From Apoderus coryli (Eukaryota > Arthropoda > Insecta > Coleoptera > Attelabidae): a DNA stretch of 64,000 nucleotides. Positions within the stretch are counted from its first letter, which is position 1, and each line of letters starts with the position of its first letter. The position numbers were made by a program, and so were the translations under genes. Shown one piece after another: positions 1-12,000 of the stretch. Location of the stretch: positions 5,084,001 through 5,148,000 of the forward strand of contig OU452211.1 of NCBI GenBank assembly GCA_911728435.2, written 5' to 3'. The notes beneath the pieces were generated by a model that was given only the letters and a program-made list of their open reading frames with translations, searched no databases and was not told the origin of the DNA.

Positions 1-660
1 GCGTTTGATTGCGTCTCACACGATATCTTGTTGGGTAAACTGGAGCGATACGGCATGAGTGCGAATTCGATTCGTTTGCTGAGTTCCTATCTCACTGGTA
101 GGAATGTTGTAGCGATGTTTGAGTCAAAGTCTTCTCAGCCCTTGTTAAGCTCTTGTGGAGTCCCACAGGGCTCGGTGCTCGGACCTCTATTGTTTTTGAT
201 TATCATTAATGATTTACCACTACATCTGCCATGCTCTGTCCTGACATTGTTTGCAGACGATTCAACTACCGTCGATGTTGAACTGTCGAGTGATGTTCTG
301 GCGTCAAGTATGATTAATTCACAGTCGAGGGCTGCGGACTGGTTTGCAGCTAACAAACTCTGTATGAATGCTAATAAAACAGCTACTAAAATATTTACAT
401 TACGTGAGACGGATGTTGCTGTTTCTGATGGTCTGGTAAAGTTTTTGGGTGTCACTTTGAACCAAAAGCAAAAATGACATTCTTCCTGAATATATGAGGT
501 TGGGTAAAAGCAGACATTCTGTGAATTATTATGGTCCCACATGCTATAATCATTTGCCAGATAGTTTGAAAACACTGAGCCTTGAAATGTTCAAAACTAG
601 ATTAAAAAACTACTTAATTGACCAGGCTTTTTACTCCATTGATGAATTCCTCATTTAAAT
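1..660 (+). mobile_element. Non-LTR retrotransposon fragment (reverse transcriptase)
   Basis: The frame that is open from the window edge to 477 encodes the middle of a non-LTR reverse transcriptase. It shows an AFDCVSHD block, the GVPQGSVLGPLLF motif and the catalytic FADDS box. After the FLGV block the frame ends at 477, and a second frame from about 470 to 657 gives the element's C-terminal tail (NDILPE...YNHLPDSL...AFYSIDEF). The thumb/connection region between them is missing, so the copy has an internal deletion as well as being cut by the window edge. The same tail occurs in the element at 44.9-46.3 kb, so both belong to one lineage. It probably lies in a Dscam1 intron, antisense to that gene. 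Confidence 0.85.
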
Positions 661-2867
661 CCAGCTGGTTGTTACTTAAACTGATTCTGACTTTGAACAT
701 ATCGACTATGTTATGCTTTTGACAAACATAAGGAATTTGTCGTTTTCCTAGCCTTCAATTATTATTGTAATTCATTTTCCTGCGTGGGATAAATTTGAAT
801 TTGACTATGAGAGCTAGAACTAACTCGGGTCCAATATTAGCTACTCTTTTATTGGCGATCTATGTCTATGAATTCAATTGGTTATTTATTTTTTAACCAA
901 GGATTTCGTTGAATTACCAGATTGGAGTCATTTCAAAGCAGTTTTCTAATGGATTTCTGCGATGTTTTGTCAACCGCTTGAATATGGCTAGACTCTATCA
1001 GATTTAGAAATGGGGTTATCACTAATTCCAAGGACCCCTTGCTCTTGTACAAAATCAATTAGATAAACAAGGGTATAAAATCAAAACGGTCAAAATTGTA
1101 CATTTTTAAATGGCAACGCCCAATTTTTACATTTTTTCTATTACAATAGTGATAAGACTTTGAAATTTGATTGATTTAATTTGGCCATGATGGCTTTAGA
1201 AAGCAAATGAATAAGACTTGGTCAAAAATAATCAACAAATTGAGACCAAAACACGTACAATTAATTTTAAGAGCTGGAAAGGTCAAAAATTTGTTAAAGT
1301 TAACCTAAGTTTTTATCATATATGTTCTCGATATTACTATTGCTATTGATAATTTGGGAGTTGTGTTCCGGTATAAACAGAAGTACCAGATTCTTGAAAA
1401 CATTTCAGCCGAATTGGCCCCGTCGACCTAAGCACTACACCAGATAACCCCACATTGTAGTTTCTCGATAAACGATCGTTATAGCTCGTAACCCAGAATG
1501 TGTCAGGCATTCTCACTAGGCAAATTATTGAGTCATTGTACAGCGATCGACAACCTTGCAAATATAATTAAAAACACCCAAAAACAGAACAATTCACTAG
1601 CACCAAAAATGGCTGCCACTTTTCGTCCATTGTTAATTTAGCTGTAGAATGCTTTATATTTTATGATACTATGAAAGGCCAACTCGGAAGTATTGTGTAA
1701 AAAAAACATGCCATGAGCTCGAAACGTGTCAATGGACCGGAACTTGAGGGTATGCTATGTCGAAACAGGGACGTGCACTACAATATTATAATAATATAAT
1801 ATAAGAATCAGTAAATATTAAAAAGAATTATTATTATTGTGCGTAATATCCGAAGGTGTTAAAGTCATATTATCTTTTATTGCTCTTTAGAAAAACAAGA
1901 GTTATTGTTCAACAAGCGTAAAATAAGTGGCAATTTATAAAACCAGATCTAACAATAGAAGAATCTGGTCGTTATAATAATTTGCAATGAACGATTGAAC
2001 TGAATTAAATAATTGCTTATGCTTAACAAAAAGTGTTTATAAATTTAAATAAAAAATTAATATTTATTTACATTTAAATAAAATGACATTTGAATTATTT
2101 AATTTATGTACACAGTGCTTGATTTAAAAATTATTTTTTGACAAACTGTTCGCATTCGAAAAAAGCAAAATCCACAATATTTTACGCGTTTTTACGTTAC
2201 CACAGATCAGGTTGACCTTCCGACAAACGCTTATTCTACAACCAGGCCTTAGTTATGTTTCATTCAAGACAAAGTATTGGGTGCCAAGCATTCCCATTCA
2301 ATTATTTATAAAAAAAAAAACTACAGGGTCAAGTTGAAAGAAAAGTTCATTGTCAGAGAACAAAGTGTATTTTAAAAGAGTCTATTACGTCATTGTCGTA
2401 TTTTGTTGATAGATACACAATAAGGTGTAGTAATAGATAACGCAATCTGCTTTTGTATAACCAAGTATATACCTACAGGTGCATTGTTATCAAAGACTGT
2501 TAATTGCGATGAGCTTGAACTATGTACTAGTAAATGCCAAGGAAAATTTATTAGCATAATAAATAAATATGTATAGTTAGTTTGGCGATACAAATTTAAA
2601 TGCTGTATTATAAAGCCTGTAAAAACATAATAATATGTAATCAATATCTCTCATCCAAATTCAACCATATTGGCACTCCAAACACTATCTATCTGTCTAT
2701 CTCTATGTTAACTTTATTATTTTTGAACCGTTTGTGTAAATAATTCGATTTTAAAACATTTAGGGCTTGAATTCCTTGTGAATGTGTTGTCAATTTAAAT
2801 TATATTAACAAAAAGAATTGTGGACATCGGTAACTTGTTTTAGTACAAAGAAAAGTATAATTTTTAC
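661..2867. other. No gene seen; Dscam1 intronic or downstream DNA
   Basis: AT-rich sequence without a supported exon. A GC-richer patch at about 1343-1560 shares a short stretch near 1407-1440 (GCCGAATTGGCCCCGTCGAC) with the interior of the inverted-repeat element at 31.4 kb in the opposite orientation, so it is a fragment of that repeat family. The constitutive Dscam1 exon that should follow the exon-4 array was not found here and probably lies beyond the left edge. Confidence 0.5.
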
Positions 2868-3032
2868 CATAATCATTGCTCGGTGGTAAAAATTTATTAT
2901 TCGCAGTATCCTGCCAGGAAATAATCTCCACATGATCAGAAACGAATGACGGTATCTGACATTTAAATACGGCAGTATTGCCTTTGATTACGAACACATC
3001 ATAAACTTGCGCTTCATAGTATTGGCTTACCA
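2868..3032 (-). CDS. Dscam1: Dscam1 exon 4.9 (variant I)
   Basis: Alternative exon of 165 nt encoding the N-terminal half of Ig2 (VVSQYYEAQVYDVF...GNTAVFKCQIPSFVSDHVEI). An AG acceptor precedes it and a GTAAAAAT donor follows. It is the variant furthest from exon 3. It differs from most others in having VFVIKGN for EYVIRGN and SDHVEI for ADFV, so the strand carrying the variable interface is divergent. The next variant is 184 nt upstream. Confidence 0.93.
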
Positions 3033-6000
3033 CTGAAAGTAAAAAAAAAACTAAACTCAACACAAACAAAGTAGACGTATGGAACTATTCGGTAGCCTGT
3101 CGACTAAAATATTTTCATTGATTGTATAGCTCAGTGTAACAAAGAAAATTATTGAGGCTCTGCTTTTGAACATCTGTACTCTTGCATTACTTCTACGACT
3201 TCATAAACGCATTTACCAAAATTCATATAGCCATGAGTTTCATAGTGATAAGTAGTACCGTCATCAGCGATCCAACCTTCGATCTGTATGAAATCGGTAA
3301 CAAAACTGGGAACTAAACATTTCAGAATGCCTGTGTTGCCTTTCAATACGTATTCGTCAATAACGCGGCTTGTGTAAAATTGCTGAACAACTGTGGAATT
3401 AAGAGAATTATTTACAGTTTACTATACTATTAAAATAACCCGATTTATAAAGAGAGCAAACGAAGTTTTGGAGTATCTGGAACAAGTAGATACTTGGAGA
3501 ATGGGATTTATCAATGCTTCAAAATAAATCTAAAAATACCATAATTGTGTTGCCCACTGGAATTGTAATAATAAGTTTTGGTACCATCGTCTGGTACCCA
3601 GGCATCAATCTGTACAAAATCCGCCACAAAACTTGGTACTACACATTTTAAAATTCCTGTGTTGCCTTTCAGGACGAATTCGTCAGTTACTCTTGTCTCA
3701 TAGAATTGACGAACAACTGAAAGTAAATATAACTTCGTACTGCAAATGGTAACTAACTTTTCCTGCGAATAACCTAAAAATATACAGTGCAACGTAGGTA
3801 TAGATTTAGACAGCTGGAACTTCCGTATAATATGAATCTGTTACTATGGCAGTTTTCAGAGGCACAAAGTCAACGCATGGGCAGGTTTCAAAGTCATAAT
3901 GAATGAAAATGACGTTCTATGATCATCAACGACTAAGATTAAATTGCATGTTGCACTTAAACTTCAAAAATCAAGGTCAAACAGAACCTATTAAAAGGTT
4001 TGCATATTTCTAAACGCGGAAATGACTCAAAGACCATTCGAGCATATTGAGAACTTCCTAAACACAAGAAGCATTCAGGAGAAGACACAACTAAAGTTCA
4101 TCTGATCTTTAAGTCATTATCGCATTTAAATTCACAAATTTATAGCTATTCAGCGTTAAAATAAGCACAGTTTGCATTCGAATTAATAATGATTTAGTTT
4201 TATAATTATTATTCAAATTATGATCGTATTCGCCATATTCAGAAAGTGTAATTGGAAAACAAATTAAAGCCAACTAATTAAAATTTTTGTGACTAAAAAA
4301 CGGCCATATAAAACAAATTTTTTATTGAACAAAAATATCAAGATTCTACGTCTTATTTTACCGTAGTTGTTATTGTTATCTAATAGATAAGTGTTGCCTT
4401 GAGAATCTTGCCAGTTCTCCACAACAACAAAATCCGATACAAACGAAGGCACTTCGCATTTCATGATAGCAGCATTGCCACGAATAACATACTCGTTATC
4501 TGCTTCTACTTCAAAAGACTGCGCCACCACTGCATTGTATGAAAAATAAAAATCGTAAATCAACATGTTTTTTATCCTTTTCGTGCTTCAGTGTTGAGAC
4601 TACTCCCTTATATCCTTATATATATTCTTCCGTTTTGGAGTCTACTAGACACATTGTATAGTTTTAGATGTCTGATAGGAGTGGCATAACTTTCCACATA
4701 ATTGTATAGGTTTTAAGGTATTTTAATTTTATCTTTACATAGGAATTTATACAGGGTGTCCATAAAAAGAGGTCAGTATGTAACTATTTGTATTTTTGAA
4801 ATATTCGTTTTTCTTTATTCCTGACGTTATTTTTACAGATATTAAAAAATTAAAAGCACTTTCTCAATGTTACTTTTTGAGGAGAATAAGATGACGTTTA
4901 CAAATTTTCACTACGACGTTTCGTTTTTGGAAAACCATCATCAACTTCGTTTTTTTAAATACGGCAAAAAAATGATTTCGTCGTTACCATTATTTATTAT
5001 TATTTGACAATTTATTTATATCTCAGTACATTTTATTCTGTACGCGGTTTTTTTAATTTTTATGCTTTTTGAAGTTATTAAAAAAACGCCTATTCAGATG
5101 AATGTTTTACGCAAAATAAGGAAGGAAATTAAAATCATTAAAAATGATATTTTTGATATACTCTGTATAGTAATCGTAAATTTCGTACTCGAAATTGTAG
5201 TTTTGACACAAGCAGACGTTTTTATAAAGAATGACTTTTTCCTCTAAATCGACAAATAAAAAAGTTTTTGCTCTTCCAAACTCTATCCATGGACACATTG
5301 GATATAGTTTGGAAGAAGAAAAACTTTTTTATTTGTAGATTTAGAAGAAAACGTAATTCTTTATAAAAACGTCTGCTTGTGTCAAAACTGCAAATTCAAA
5401 TACCAAATTTACGATTACTATACAGGGCATATCAAAAATAATATTTTTAATGATTTTGATTATCTTTTTTTTATTAATTTTATTATTTTAATAGTAGCCA
5501 TAAAATTAACCACTTTGAGAAAAAAAGTTTATTAGTGTTTTTTGCACAATTGGTATAATAAATCACGGTTTTGAAAATATTTTCATAAAATTAAAAAAAA
5601 AACAAAAAAATCAAAATCATTAAAAATGTTATTATTGATATTTATTTATTTATTGTCTAACAGGTTACACCCAATTACAAGACAATTCTTTGATTCCATA
5701 ATATAAACAATTGAACTTAATCTACACTAAAACTATAACAAAAACTTAATATCAAATTCTTAAATTAACTAAATGAGCCTGCAAACTATGTTTAAATGCC
5801 ACTAAATTATTACTAAAAAAATTGGTATGAACAGATATTTTATGCTTATTACATAAATTGCATGCACTGATTACGGGAGCCCTCGTCTCATAATTCGTAT
5901 GAGCTTGGGGAACTCTAAATAAGTGCATGTTCCTTGTATATGCCAGTGTGGTACGTTGAGGTTCACTTCCTGTAAGAGGTGAGGGCAATCCAGCATGGAG

Positions 6001-9000
6001 TTGATTAATTTAAAAAGAAATATTTGAGATGCAGACACTCTTCGACACTGCAACGACTGAAAACCAAAACGGTTTAAGAGTTCGCTATGATCAACCCCCC
6101 TGTCTGGATATCGTCCATAAAGATATGTTTATGTCTTTTGTTGTTTCTGTTTTTCACAGGGTTAAAATTTATATCAGTACATACTGCCTTTTTAACCCTT
6201 TTTGTAGTTCTACATTGTTTAGTTAGTAAGTTTAAGTTGTATAATCTTTTTGTTTTATAGAACTGTAAATAAACTGATTTATTATTATTATTATTATATC
6301 TGTAAAAATAACGTCAGAAATAAATAAAAACTAAAAGCGGTTTTTCAAAAATTCTTAAAAACGGCTGAAGTTACTTTACTTTTGAAAAAGTACTAAAAGT
6401 ATTAAAAAGGTGTTTAAATTGTGCAACTTTTCTCTAATTTTATTGTGTTAACGTAAAGTCTTCGTAGTTGTAAGGTTGCGAGTTCAAATCTGGGCCATGA
6501 AACTTTTTTTTATTAACCCAACATGTTTATTAAATTCTTTTTAGTAGATATTTCATTAATTATACGCTGTCATGATATGAATTTACGATTATATCGTATA
6601 ACGTGGAAAATTTGAAATATTTTGATATATGCGAAGTAGCCAAACAATTGTGCGAAATATAATAAATATAAAAGTAGTATTTCACGTGACTAATGTTATT
6701 GTAAACAAAACTGCAGACCTAACGGATACATTTAATATTTAGTTAACCAGTTGTGACGACCTTTTTTCTCTTAAAAAACGAGGCATCATTTTTTGACGAA
6801 TCTCATGCAATAATCACGATTAAAAATCCGTCTTTGACACCCTCGATATGTGTTTACTGAATCGGCCTCTTATCTACAATTTGCACCTTTTATCCCAATA
6901 AAACATCCGCGGATTACACAAGCGAATACGGTTCGTAAAATCAATGCATTCCTATACTTACAGGGCTTTGACCTGTCTGAAGCCTGATTTACATAAGCTC
7001 GAATCAGATACTTAGGTATTTAATTAAATCTAGTATTTTAAAGCCTTAAACACAATATTAATCAAATTACTACTACTTTAGGTATTCATTTGCAACTTTA
7101 CAATTTCCACTATACCTCTAATAAAAAAAAAATAACGACCAGCACCAATGAGTATAATCATTAATCCATAAATCCGCACCAAAATTATAATTTAATATTA
7201 TTAATTCAGACATCTGGAACTTCGATTTGATTATATATTTTCGTTTGCCAAATTTCGACATAAAAATTTAAAATTACGTAAATCAGTACCATATTGGCTG
7301 TGATCGTCGTACTTATGAACTCGGCCATCATCGGCTATCCACGCATCGATTAAGACAAAATCGGCAACAAACGACGGTATCTTACATTTCATTATTGCGG
7401 CATTGCCACGTATAACGTACTCGTTTTCGGCCTCGGTCACATAGTACTGCGTCACAACTACAAAACATAACGGAAAATTTACCGTAGTTATTTGATACTT
7501 TCAATGTGGCACCCGCATCATCTAGCCAAGCATCAACGTAAACGAAATCGGCAACAAACGAGGGTATGGAACATTTTAGGACTGCAGTGTTGCCACGTAT
7601 CACGTATTCGGTTAGAATTTCCGCTTTGTAAAACTGATTTACAACTGAAATTAATTAAGTAGAGGTTTAAAGGATTGTAAAGTTATTCTCAAACCTGGAA
7701 CTCCCGCATTTCTAATAATATTTTTACCGTAGTTAGAACCATGATTATATTCGGATTTATCGGAACCTATCCAGGCCTCAACCCGCACAAAGTCCGCAAC
7801 AAAAGATGGAATATTGCATTTTAAAACCGCTGTGTTGCCACGTATAACGTATTCGGACACTACCTCGGCTTCGTAATATTGATTCACCACTACAATAAAG
7901 AAACAAATCGTACAACAAAAAAGTTTTGGAACATCTGTCAAGTTGGTCAATTATTAAAGTCATCCGTGGAAACTACTATCTTACACATAAATATAAACAA
8001 GAGAAAAAATACCGTAATTAACATGATTCATGGCATACTTATTGCCCTCACTGTCACTCCATTCAACAACTATAACGAAATCGGCAACAAATGACGGTAT
8101 GGCACATTTCAAAATGGCGGCATTTCCACGGATGACATACTCGTTGTTAACTTCGGTTTGGTAAAATTGTTGGACAACTGCAAATATGAATATTCTTTTT
8201 ACCATAGGATGAGTCCTGATAGAAATTTTCATTTTGATCAGTATGCCAAGACACCACAGAGACAAAGTCCGCAACAAATGACGGTATCTGACATTTCAGA
8301 ATGGCGGCGTTACCGCGTATGGCATACTCTTTGTTCACATCCGTGTCATAGAATTGGGTAACCACTATAAGGAAGATTATTAATTATGAAACTCTTATCA
8401 CTGCTTTTTATGCAAGAACAGATTCATTTAATGGTTTATCAGATGTACTGCAGTCTTTTGATGAAATTTGACGTGCAATTTCTTCTTGTAGTTCTACAGG
8501 TATCTCAGGAGAATAATCAAAACAAGATAAATCGCCACTTGGAGGCCAATGTTCGTCTCAACACGAAAGCTGGAATTGAAGACTTGGCTTACAACAACGC
8601 CATTGTTTCCCAAGCGGTGTGACATGTCACGCCATCGTGATGAAACCACATCTGATTTAAAGGAGCATTTTGATAAATGTCAATGATTGACTTCAGAACT
8701 CAACAGTTGGAAGTTTTTGCTGAGCCACCCTTTAGTTTACATTTAAATAGAAGTGGGAGCTTGAAAATAACATCCATCCTGTCGTGTTGGACTGGTTAAG
8801 CGCGTTTAGTGTCTGCTTTGATGTCGTCAAGGGCAACCAATTTAATTTAGTGTCTTTGTTTACTTTGTCAGTACATACATTTAACACTACAAGGGTGAAT
8901 TAAAACAAATAAATGTAATCTTTTAAATGATCTTAGTTGGCAGTACTGTAATCTAGATTAATCTACAGGGTGATGAAGATATACCGGGTACTATTCCATT

Positions 9001-12000
9001 AAGATGGACAGGTAGCATATCCCAGGAAATCATAGTCGTAGGACAATGGGAAAAAAATTCTTTTAGGCAAATCGACCATGGGAAATCGATGAAAATAGTT
9101 TTTTAGTTCCTAACTATACCACTAGGGGGCGTAATTGATACAGTAATGCAAAAAATGCATTTTTATTGAAAATTTCGCAATATAAGTTAGAAAAACAATA
9201 CTACCACAGTAATACTACTGAGATTCAGCATATTTTTGGTGTATCACTTTTTATTGTGCGGCTTGAAATAAAGGCAGCAGGGAAGGACGAAATTTTACTT
9301 ATGATAATGTCTATAACTTTGGTTTGGCTTAACCAAATTTATCAATCTAATTTTTGTTTAAGAGGTCAATCCTTGCTGATGACGAAAAAAAGTATTTCAA
9401 ATCATAATTGTTTTTTGAGGCTCCGCTAGATGGCGATATTTGCATCGCCTGAGGTTTTTTTGATTTTTCTTTAAAAACTTAAATGGAATGATACAAATAT
9501 TTTATCAAAAATGAAAAGTAGATTGAATTTGCAACAAAAAAGTCCAAACCCGCACATCAAAATCTTTGTTCGTTTCAGAGTTATGGCCAAAAGAATGTTG
9601 TTCACCAAAATTCGTTGAAAAATCATGTATCTTTAATTTTCCGTGGTCAAGAATGCCACCTACTTACTAGGTACTTCATATAAATTAATGACTTCCTACA
9701 ATGTTCTGTTATCTTTGCAGGCAAATGCAACACTCGTTTTATCTCAATGCCACATATGGCATATTCATAAATCGCTGATATTCGCATAAGCCACTGAAAT
9801 TTTGCATTTATATATTTGCCTGCGTTTCATAATATAGCGATTAACACTTAATCTGGATTTAAAAACCACTGAGTTTCGTTTAGTTGCCACCCATTCAAAT
9901 ATTATTCCACTAAAATAATATTTAAACCTGCTGTCCTATAAAATCCTATATACAGGGTGACCTGGTGTCCAAAATCAAATAGATGATGAAATTTCGTTTC
10001 AAATCAAAAATATCTACAAAGGTTTTCAAAATTAACGAAAACTTACAACTGAACATGAATTGGTATACAGGGTGTAACTAAACTGATGGTCAAAAATGAA
10101 ACCACGTATTTTTGGAGTCAAAATAAGGACACTTATTCATATATTTTTTCTATATAGTTTTTTTGTTATTCTAAGGAGAAGTTTAGAGAAAAATAGGCAA
10201 GTTCACATATTTCTTACTATTTCTAGAAGTATACGAGATATTTTCTGCAAACTTAACACATGAACAGATGAACTGAGCACCCCAGTTGCGGAGATACAGG
10301 GTGTTCGTTTGCAAAACAATCGGTAAGGAGATATTTGACTTAATTAAAAAAAAAAACGTTATTTACAAAAAATCTTTGCATTTCCGGAAATGTCCTTAGA
10401 AATCACACCCTTGCCGCCTAGTAATATTCGAGAATAGTCAACGGCAATGCAGAAAAATGTTACATTGCCGATATTTCGAAAACTATGCATTACAACCTAT
10501 TACAAAATTGCCGTAATTTTTTAATAATAAGTAAGATAAAAATGTACCTGTTCCATTTGAAAAATTGACTTTCACTGTTTTTCTAACATCGTTTTCAGTA
10601 TACTTTTTTGACCACCCTGTATGAATAAATGAAAATATCTTGAAATCGGAAAAAGGAGACCCTACTTTAATAAAACGGGTGCAAAATAATTAACAAAGAT
10701 CGATCCTTATGAGAAAAAAATGTGAATATTAATTTAGCCCTAAAAATCTTGATATCGGTACGTCAAAAACGGCTGAACTTAGGCATGATACATGAAGCAT
10801 GTCTAGAATCTTACGTAGAATCCAAAAATGTAATAATATATAGAGTGCTCAATTTAAAATAACAAAGACGCCATTCAACAATACAGATACCGAAATTTTT
10901 CGAAATTCCATTTAAGGTAGTCTCTGAAATATTCCAATCGGTCATCAGCATAGGACACCCTGTATACCTCTCAAATTACTACTCACTACTTATCAAAGAT
11001 GAAGAATATACAATTGGCAAATTATAAATATCGGTCAGTACATTCGCCTCGGTCTCTCATAGCCTAACAAAATTGAAATTGCAAATTTTGTTTACGTGGG
11101 TGTATGTTAAAATATTGATTTCTTGGGAAACGATCACAGTTAGGTATAGGAAAGCCTAATATTTTGATAAAGAACATTAATTAGTATCGACAGTTGCTAT
11201 GAAATATAGGGTGTGCTATTTAAAATAAAAAAGTTATTTAAATAAATATGATTGATAAGAACAATACAAAATTGTGACCACCCTGTACAATATTTACAAT
11301 TAGGCTATACACCGACCTAATTTATGTCCTATCCACTTGCCATTTTAAAATTTTAAACGGTTTAGTTAAAAAAATAAACGCACAGAATGTTTTTCAAAAT
11401 GACCCTATTTTTTGCAAAAAAACGCAAAAAATGGCCAAGCGGGTAGATTTAGGTATAGGGATCATAACAATAACTTTACTTTATTTTATCCAAAGTCTTC
11501 AAAAAATCAAAAAAAATACTGGGTGTTCCATTTAAAAAAATATAACTTTGATATGCCACTTTTCTGGGACACCCAGTATATTTAAAAACATTTTTGTTAA
11601 ATGCTCCTGGTAGATCTACATACATCCACGTAAACAAAATTTGGAATTTCAATTTTGTTAGGCTATGAGAGACCGAGGCGAATGTACTGCCCGACCCGAT
11701 ATATGAAGACCCTGTATATTTAACAAATTACGTTACAATAAACCTGACTATGTATTTTATTTTTATATTCAAACAATAACAATTAATTTGAATATAATTA
11801 TTATTATCCCCTAATATAGTTTGAAAACCATAGAGAGTAGGTACTATTACAGTTAGATTTCTAAGATGTTAAAGGTCACCATTTAAATTGCGATAGACTT
11901 GTTACTATATCAAAACCTATTATCGTTTATTAAGTAATGCATAAAAATAATGATTATGATATTTTGTTGCTTTGGTGTTTGTATTTCAACGCGGAGATGT

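Noticed and set aside
135..575. 146-codon minus-strand frame
   Set aside because: Shadow of the reverse-transcriptase frame on the other strand; no domain.
5062..5298. Overlapping 61-63 codon frames on both strands
   Set aside because: They are products of the foldback palindrome, which recurs at 62.8 kb with the same pseudo-peptide.
6473..6500. tRNA gene
   Set aside because: A B-box match is present, but there is no A box, acceptor stem or cloverleaf, and the sequence is repeated at 59.3 kb.
9166..9429. 87-codon plus-strand frame
   Set aside because: Lies among MITE fragments in the Dscam1 intron; no domain, no splice partner and biased composition.
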